64,000 nucleotides of DNA from Strongylocentrotus purpuratus (taxonomy: Eukaryota; Echinodermata; Echinoidea; Camarodonta; Strongylocentrotidae). Below are positions 59,291 to 64,000 of this stretch, piece by piece (the first letter of the stretch is position 1; each line of letters begins with the position of its first letter). The stretch is from NCBI RefSeq assembly GCF_000002235.5, contig NW_022145542.1, positions 1,319,300-1,383,299 on the forward strand, written 5' to 3'. A program made the translations under genes and the position numbers. The notes beneath the pieces are model-generated. The model was not told the DNA's origin. It was given only the letters and a program-made list of their open reading frames with translations, and did not search any database.

Positions 59291-59440
59291 AGGAAAGAAA
59301 GGAAAGAAAGAAAAGGAAAAAAGAGTGAAAGGGAAACAAAAGAAACGGGGGGGGGTGAAAGAGAGGAGAGAGAGGGGAGGTAAGAGTCTGAGAGAGGAGG
59401 AGTGGGAGTAAAAGAGAGAGGGGGTTGTTGGGTAGAGTCG
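59098..59440 (+). repeat. Homopurine tract, about 340 bases
   Basis: Almost all A and G on the plus strand, in AAAGG/GGAAA/GAGA combinations, with a G run at 59265-59288 and only a few C or T. The long Lys/Arg/Glu and Phe/Leu/Ser open frames on the two strands are artefacts of this composition. Confidence 0.9.
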
Positions 59441-59749
59441 TCTCGTCAAGGGAGCAAGAAAGACACGGGTAAATATGTTGCTGTGTCGGGTCAGCTGCAA
59501 GTGTCGGTATTCTTGCTCGATCCTCGTGTACTATATCAATGCAGAAGTTTGAAGTCGGTGAGATGTATATTGTCGGTCGGCCGACAATGTTTTTCCCCTA
59601 CGAACTATGACTTCTTATCCGCTGTGACGACTTCGAGAGTGACTAAAACTACAATACTTGTATTTTCTCGAAGTTTCACTTGCCTATAATATCAGCTAAA
59701 TAAATCAGAGGTTTAAAATTTTTCGGGAAACTAAATTCAAAACAAGGTT

Positions 59750-60290
59750 TAAGAGTCAACAACGGTACGACGAATCGTCTTCCTTTCTTTAAATTGTGAT
59801 GAAACGCCAAAATTCCGGGCTTCGCGCGGAAGGGGAAACTTCATTTAGACGAGTCGAGAACGGTACAACGAATCGTCTTCTTTCTCTAATAATTTCAGGA
59901 AACGTCAAAGCTTCCGCGCTTCGCGCGAGAGGGGAAAACTGAATTCAGACAAAATTAATAGGGCTTATTTAGGGTCGAAAACGGTAAAACGAATCGTGTT
60001 CTTTCTCTAATAATTTAAACGAAACGTCAAAGCTTCCTCGCTTTGAGCGGGAGGCGTGGGAACTGAATTCAGAAAAGGATAAACAGTCGAGAACGGTACA
60101 GCAAATCGTCTTCTGTTTTATAATAATTCAATGAAACGTCTAAGCTTTCGCGCGCTTCGCGCGGAAGGGGGGGGGGGGGAGGAGACTTCATACAGCCAAG
60201 GATTACCAGTCGAAAACGGTACAATTAATCGTCTTCTTTTCCTAATAATTTAAGGAAACGTCTAAGCTTCCGCGCTTTGCGCGGGAGGCC
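59750..60290 (+). repeat. Five-unit tandem array, unit about 105-118 bp, inside hAT-like element
   Basis: Each unit has GTCGAGAACGGTACAACGAA-like, TCGTCTTCTTTCTCTAATAA, GAAACGTCAAAGCTTCC and a GCGCTTCGCGCG palindrome followed by AGGGG. Units begin near 59755, 59850, 59968, 60084 and 60205. Units 2 to 5 are most alike; unit 1 is diverged. The GC-rich palindrome in every unit is striking against the AT-rich remainder. Confidence 0.85.
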
Positions 60291-60693
60291 CATCACCCAC
60301 AACCCACTAATGAACGCGCTTTTAAGTGATTCTCTTGTTCACTACCCCCCTCCCTAAAATAAGATCCTATAGCTCCGCGCCTGCATTAAAATATATAGCT
60401 ATGATGCTGACTAAATTGAAGAAATAATTCGTATATTTATGTCGTCGAGGAAAATGACCATTTTGCGCATATGCAAGTACTATATAGATAGTCCATAGGA
60501 AAAAACAATTTATCCTTCGGCCCCAGGTTTATAGGGTTGAATTTGTAGATATTGGACATTTAATTTTGTCGGTAATTGCATGGCTAGTTTTGTCGGTAAT
60601 TGTTGGCCTCTACACCCCCCACTGAAAAAGGTCTAGCGACGCCCCTGCCTACCATGACATGCAATGTATTGCTTGACAACAAGATGGCCCTGC

Positions 60694-60696
<3 letters not shown>

Positions 60697-60740
<44 letters not shown>

Positions 60741-60741
60741 C

Positions 60742-60808
<67 letters not shown>
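60697..60808 (+). repeat. (GA)n microsatellite
   Basis: About 110 bases of GA dinucleotides with few interruptions, directly after the right end of the hAT-like element. Arg/Glu and Ser/Leu frames here are artefacts. Confidence 0.95.
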
Positions 60809-61439
60809 GGGCCGCAGGCCACGGGCGCATCGGGGGGTTCCCCAAGCGAAAGAAAAGATGAGCTGATTTTTTATAGAAAGGAACAAGACCATATATGTTG
60901 ATTTCACTGAACCTATAAATGTAAATAAAAATAGAATTAAATATACAGGAGTGTTTGAGGGACTTCCAAAGTTGGGTGGGGACCAACAAAAAGAGCAAGT
61001 ATCTGGAGAAATAGGGCCCCTACAAAGGGAAATCTCAAAGCGAAAATATACAATTTTGTAGAAATTGGTATATACCCCTACATTTTGATTACATTATCAG
61101 GGATGATTTCAACATTTTGTTTCTCTTTATACACCATGATGATCAAAGATATTGCTTCAGCATCATACTTTGCTGTTTGGTCTGATGGTCTAAAATACAT
61201 TATCGAGCAAGCGAGGACAATTTTTAAGATTTGTAAGATCGCAGTGCGAAAAATTACATCTTTTAAAGAGAAAAAACCCAATCCTGATGGAGTTATAAGC
61301 ATATTCTCATAACAGAAGACTGAAAAGATGATAAGTAACATAATAATCACCTATAAATGCGAGCGTAGCGAGCGAGCTCTCGGGGAAATTGCTCTTAGTT
61401 GCTCAAAATTAGGGGCGCGTTTAATGGTCAGAGGAACTG

Positions 61440-62425
61440 AAGGGGACACTTATCAGAAAAAAAAGGAGCATGTGTCAAAGTACAATTATGGTGAAAATGG
61501 GACATTTCTTACACCTACAAAAGAGACACTCACCAGGGATGAAAAGGGGCACTTATGAGAATAAAATTGGGCATTTGGGATGGAAAAGGGACACCCATCA
61601 GATTTTGATAAAGGCATTTATAAGAGATGAAAAGGGGATATGTCTCTTATTAGAAAGGAAATGGGGCACGTATTATTGTTAAAAGGGAAATTATCATAGG
61701 TGAAAAGGGCAATTATGAGAATGAAAAAGGGACAGTTATGATGAAGGAAAATGTGCATTAGTTGAAAGAAAAGTGGCAACCGATCAGATTTTGATAGGGG
61801 CATTTATTGGACGTGAAGGGGCACTTTTCTGAAGTGAAAAAGGATTAATTTCTCGTACCTGAAAAGGATCAATGAACAGACATGAAAAGGGGCATATATG
61901 AGAAGGGGAAGGGGCTCTTTTTTGTATGGGGCACTTATCATTAGAAAAAGGGGCACTTATTAGAAAGGAACAGGTGCACAAGTGAAAATATAAGGTGCGC
62001 TTGTCCGAGTTAAAAAAAGGGGTAGTGATTAAAAGGGGAAGGGACTTCTTACAAAGGAAAAGGGCACTTGTCAAATTAAAAGGGGCACCTCTAAGATCTT
62101 AAAAGGGCAATTATCAGAGTTGGAGGGCGCTCTTTTCGTATTTGAAAAGGGGTACTTACTAGAGATTAAAGGGGCACTTATGAGAATGGAAAATGGACAC
62201 ATATTATAAAAGAAAAAGGAAATTTGTCGAAGGAAAAGGGGCACGTGTCAAAATAAAAGGGGCACGTGTCAAAATAAGAGGCACTTATCAAAGGTGGAAA
62301 AGGGAAGGGGCACTGTTGCAAATTAATAGGGGCACTTGTCAAATTAAAAGGGGTTCTTTTCCTATGTAAAAAGGGGCACTTCTTTATAGTTAAAGGGGCA
62401 CTTTTCCTATGTAAAAAGGGGCAGT
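61440..62425 (+). repeat. GGGGCACTTAT minisatellite array, about 1 kb
   Basis: Loose tandem units of roughly 25-35 bases built on AAAAGGGGCACTTATNAGA and variants (GGGCACTTGTCAAATTAAAA, GGGACACCCATCAGA). Unit length and sequence vary, so several subfamilies are intermixed. Reading frames are short and shift between units, so it is non-coding. The right end passes into unique DNA at about 62440. Confidence 0.8.
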
Positions 62426-62708
62426 TTTCGGGTACTTTATAGGCCTACTGCGTACCACCGAAATAGGTGCGTGATTTGTGACGGTGGCGTACCGTAATCA
62501 CTGACTTCGATGGGCCGATCACTTCACTTTATTTGGGGGCCGCACTGTACGTCACTCATTCTCAAGCCTCTGAACAACGGTAGGGTGTGGGAGGGGTCCA
62601 ATAAGTCTTATGTTTCTTGACCTTTCTACTTCTTTCTTATCTTTTCTGTAGATTCCCCTATTTTTGATTTTTTACAATTCGAAGGGCGCTTACAAGTGCC
62701 CTCTGTGC

Positions 62709-62952
62709 CCTTGATGCAGTGGCGGATCCAGGGGGGGGCCGGGGGGCCCGGGCCCCCCCCTTGAGAAAAAAATCATGTAAAATCACGTGATTTTTACGAT
62801 TTTTGGGGGTTGGGCCCCCCCCTGGCGCTCAAGGGGGGGGTGCAAATTGAAATTTTTTTGAGGATCAAAAAAAAAAAATGTGCTCACTACCCCCCCCCCC
62901 CCCCCCCCCCACTGAGCGAATTTTTGGCCGGCGCGTTTTTCAAATTTTCGGG

Positions 62953-62986
<34 letters not shown>

Positions 62987-62994
62987 TGCTCTGT

Positions 62995-63029
<35 letters not shown>

Positions 63030-63136
63030 ACTGAGCGACTTTTCGGCCGGCGCGATTTTAAAATTTTCGGGAGCAAAAAAAAAAAAAAGTTGGGCCCCCT
63101 CCCCTAAGAAATCCTGGATCCGCGCCTGCCTTGATG
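62709..63136. mobile_element. hAT non-autonomous element with perfect 8-bp TSD (62717-63128)
   Basis: Left terminus CAGTGGCGGATCCAGG and right terminus, reverse complemented, CAGGCGCGGATCCAGG. The flanking CCTTGATG at 62709-62716 and 63129-63136 is an identical 8-bp target duplication, diagnostic of the hAT superfamily. The 412-bp interior contains two tandem units (C run, CTGAGCGA, GGCCGGCGCG, TTTTCGGGAGCAAAAAA) with long C and A runs. No coding sequence. The exact TSD suggests a fairly recent insertion. Confidence 0.88.
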
Positions 63137-63604
63137 CAATACACCATGCACTGCATGGGCGTGTTGGCCATACAGTATAACGTGCGTATATGATATCAGC
63201 GAGTTGATATCAAGCCACTCCCGAATTCGGCCCCCAATTACCTTGACGATTATATTAATGGACGAGTTGTCAATAATCATTTCGCAGATTGGATGTTGCA
63301 CAATAGTGGCATAGTCTAGGTCGCAGAGAACAAATTTCTAATCTACAAGATTATGAAGTATATTTTACCACTTAAGAACAAAATCAAAACTTAGATGTTG
63401 AATTTTTATCATTTCGTTTCTTTAGAGTTGCGAGAGAAATCTTATACATTTTTGTAAGAATCATTTTCAAAAATAAAAATTAATTTGTCTGGAAATAAGT
63501 TAGTGCACAACAACAAAATAGGGCGTTGACCTGCACGTTGTCTGTTATTGTTCCCAAAATAGATAATGACAACACGATCCAGATTTGGGTCCCGGGATTC
63601 TCGT

Positions 63605-63902
63605 TGATATAAAGAGGAGCCTATATGCGGAAGTTTCATATTCTTGATGACGCTGGCTTCAGATTTCACTGTTCACCATTTTGGTTTACAATCATCGATC
63701 AGTCTTATTTGATGAAGAGTAAAGAAAGACAAGACACCGAACGGAGTAGAGAATCGCAGAGGCAGGCTAGCGCTACAACTAGTGCAGGAAGAAGCCAGTA
63801 CCACTCACCCACCCATTGCACTGTGCAGGGCAAAGCCGAATCCAGCGCCTGTACTACTACATTGAAATTTCAGCTTCCTACTCTTAGCTAGCTTAGCTCA
63901 GT
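63605..63902 (+). other. Possible first exon and promoter of a plus-strand gene
   Basis: A TATA-like GATATAAAG stands at about 63607-63615. About 290 bases later a consensus donor, CTCAGT|GTAAGT, falls at 63902/63903. The sequence between is non-repetitive with balanced composition. It contains an 88-codon frame from 63625 (ends before the donor) with no recognisable domain, so the segment is more likely 5' UTR than coding. The rest of the gene would be to the right of the window. Confidence 0.28.
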
Positions 63903-64000
63903 GTAAGTACTAAGTGTTCGCATGTACGCTGCTGTTACTGTTAGTACATGTAGTTATCTGACCATACTTTAAAGGTTTAAAATTAGTTGAAACAACAAGT

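Larger units (their letters stand above)
59003..60655. mobile_element. hAT-like non-autonomous element, 1.64 kb (59011-60647)
   Basis: The ends CAGGGGCGTCGC (59011) and GCGACGCCCCTG (ending 60647) are exact inverted repeats of 12 bases with the CAGGGGCG start common in hAT elements. Flanks CCTACATG and CCTACCAT look like an 8-bp target duplication blurred by one inserted base. Inside are a polypurine tract (59098-59440) and a five-unit tandem array (59750-60290). No transposase frame is visible. The element is a carrier of satellite-like DNA. Confidence 0.75.

Noticed and set aside
58934-59500. Reading frames of 100-170 codons rich in Lys/Arg/Glu (plus) or Phe/Ser/Leu (minus)
   Set aside because: They are created by the homopurine tract and G run inside the hAT-like element.
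1-64000. CRISPR arrays, prokaryotic operons, ribosomal RNA, riboswitches
   Set aside because: Nothing of the kind was seen. The window is intron-rich metazoan DNA, and the tandem arrays here have no repeat-spacer structure.

Overview
The window looks like genomic DNA of an echinoderm, most likely a sea urchin. The evidence is three intron-bearing metazoan genes with deuterostome-like proteins, an AT-rich background with many short TACATGTA/TGTACA palindromes, a tRNA-derived SINE with an ATT tail, many small inverted-repeat DNA elements, and long homopolymer and (GA)n tracts. The species was not determined. Less than 3% of the window is recognisable coding sequence.

Left part (1 to about 29 kb, minus strand): the 5' portion of a class I bHLH E-protein gene (the TCF3/TCF4/TCF12/daughterless family). 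A probable 5' UTR exon ends at 28561. The start-codon exon (23003-23083) carries the AD1 core DKELSDLLDFSA, and the next conserved exon (19360-19447) continues MFSPP. Between them lies a possible 36-nt in-frame exon (19789-19824) that would insert 12 residues inside AD1. The remaining exons, including the bHLH domain, should lie beyond base 1. The roughly 19 kb of leading intron in the window holds non-repetitive, higher-complexity blocks that are candidate cis-regulatory modules.

Middle (29 to 43 kb): intergenic. It holds microsatellites, a 45-base G run, several inverted-repeat elements (30215-30521, 32421-32634, 34286-34583) and one dispersed repeat shared with 26.4 kb.

43.2 to 54.5 kb: two convergent, well supported housekeeping genes. 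MED20 (Mediator head subunit; plus strand, four coding exons, 207 aa) runs from 43294 to 47368. SDHAF3 (succinate dehydrogenase assembly factor 3; minus strand, two coding exons, 119 aa) runs from 53039 down to 51730. Their introns and flanks are packed with non-autonomous elements, including a 151-bp tandem array in MED20 intron 3 that has a diverged relative in opposite orientation downstream, and a 181-bp element with a TTAGGG-rich core that has a second copy in the SDHAF3 5' UTR intron.

54.4 to 64 kb: a mobile-element island. It contains fragments of THAP-like and SAP-like coding sequence, a giant 876-bp hairpin flanked by 96-bp identical direct repeats, a LINE 3' end, a 1.64-kb hAT-like element with an internal roughly 110-bp tandem array, a GGGGCACTTAT minisatellite, and a 412-bp hAT element with a perfect 8-bp target duplication. 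A possible first exon of another plus-strand gene ends at 63902.
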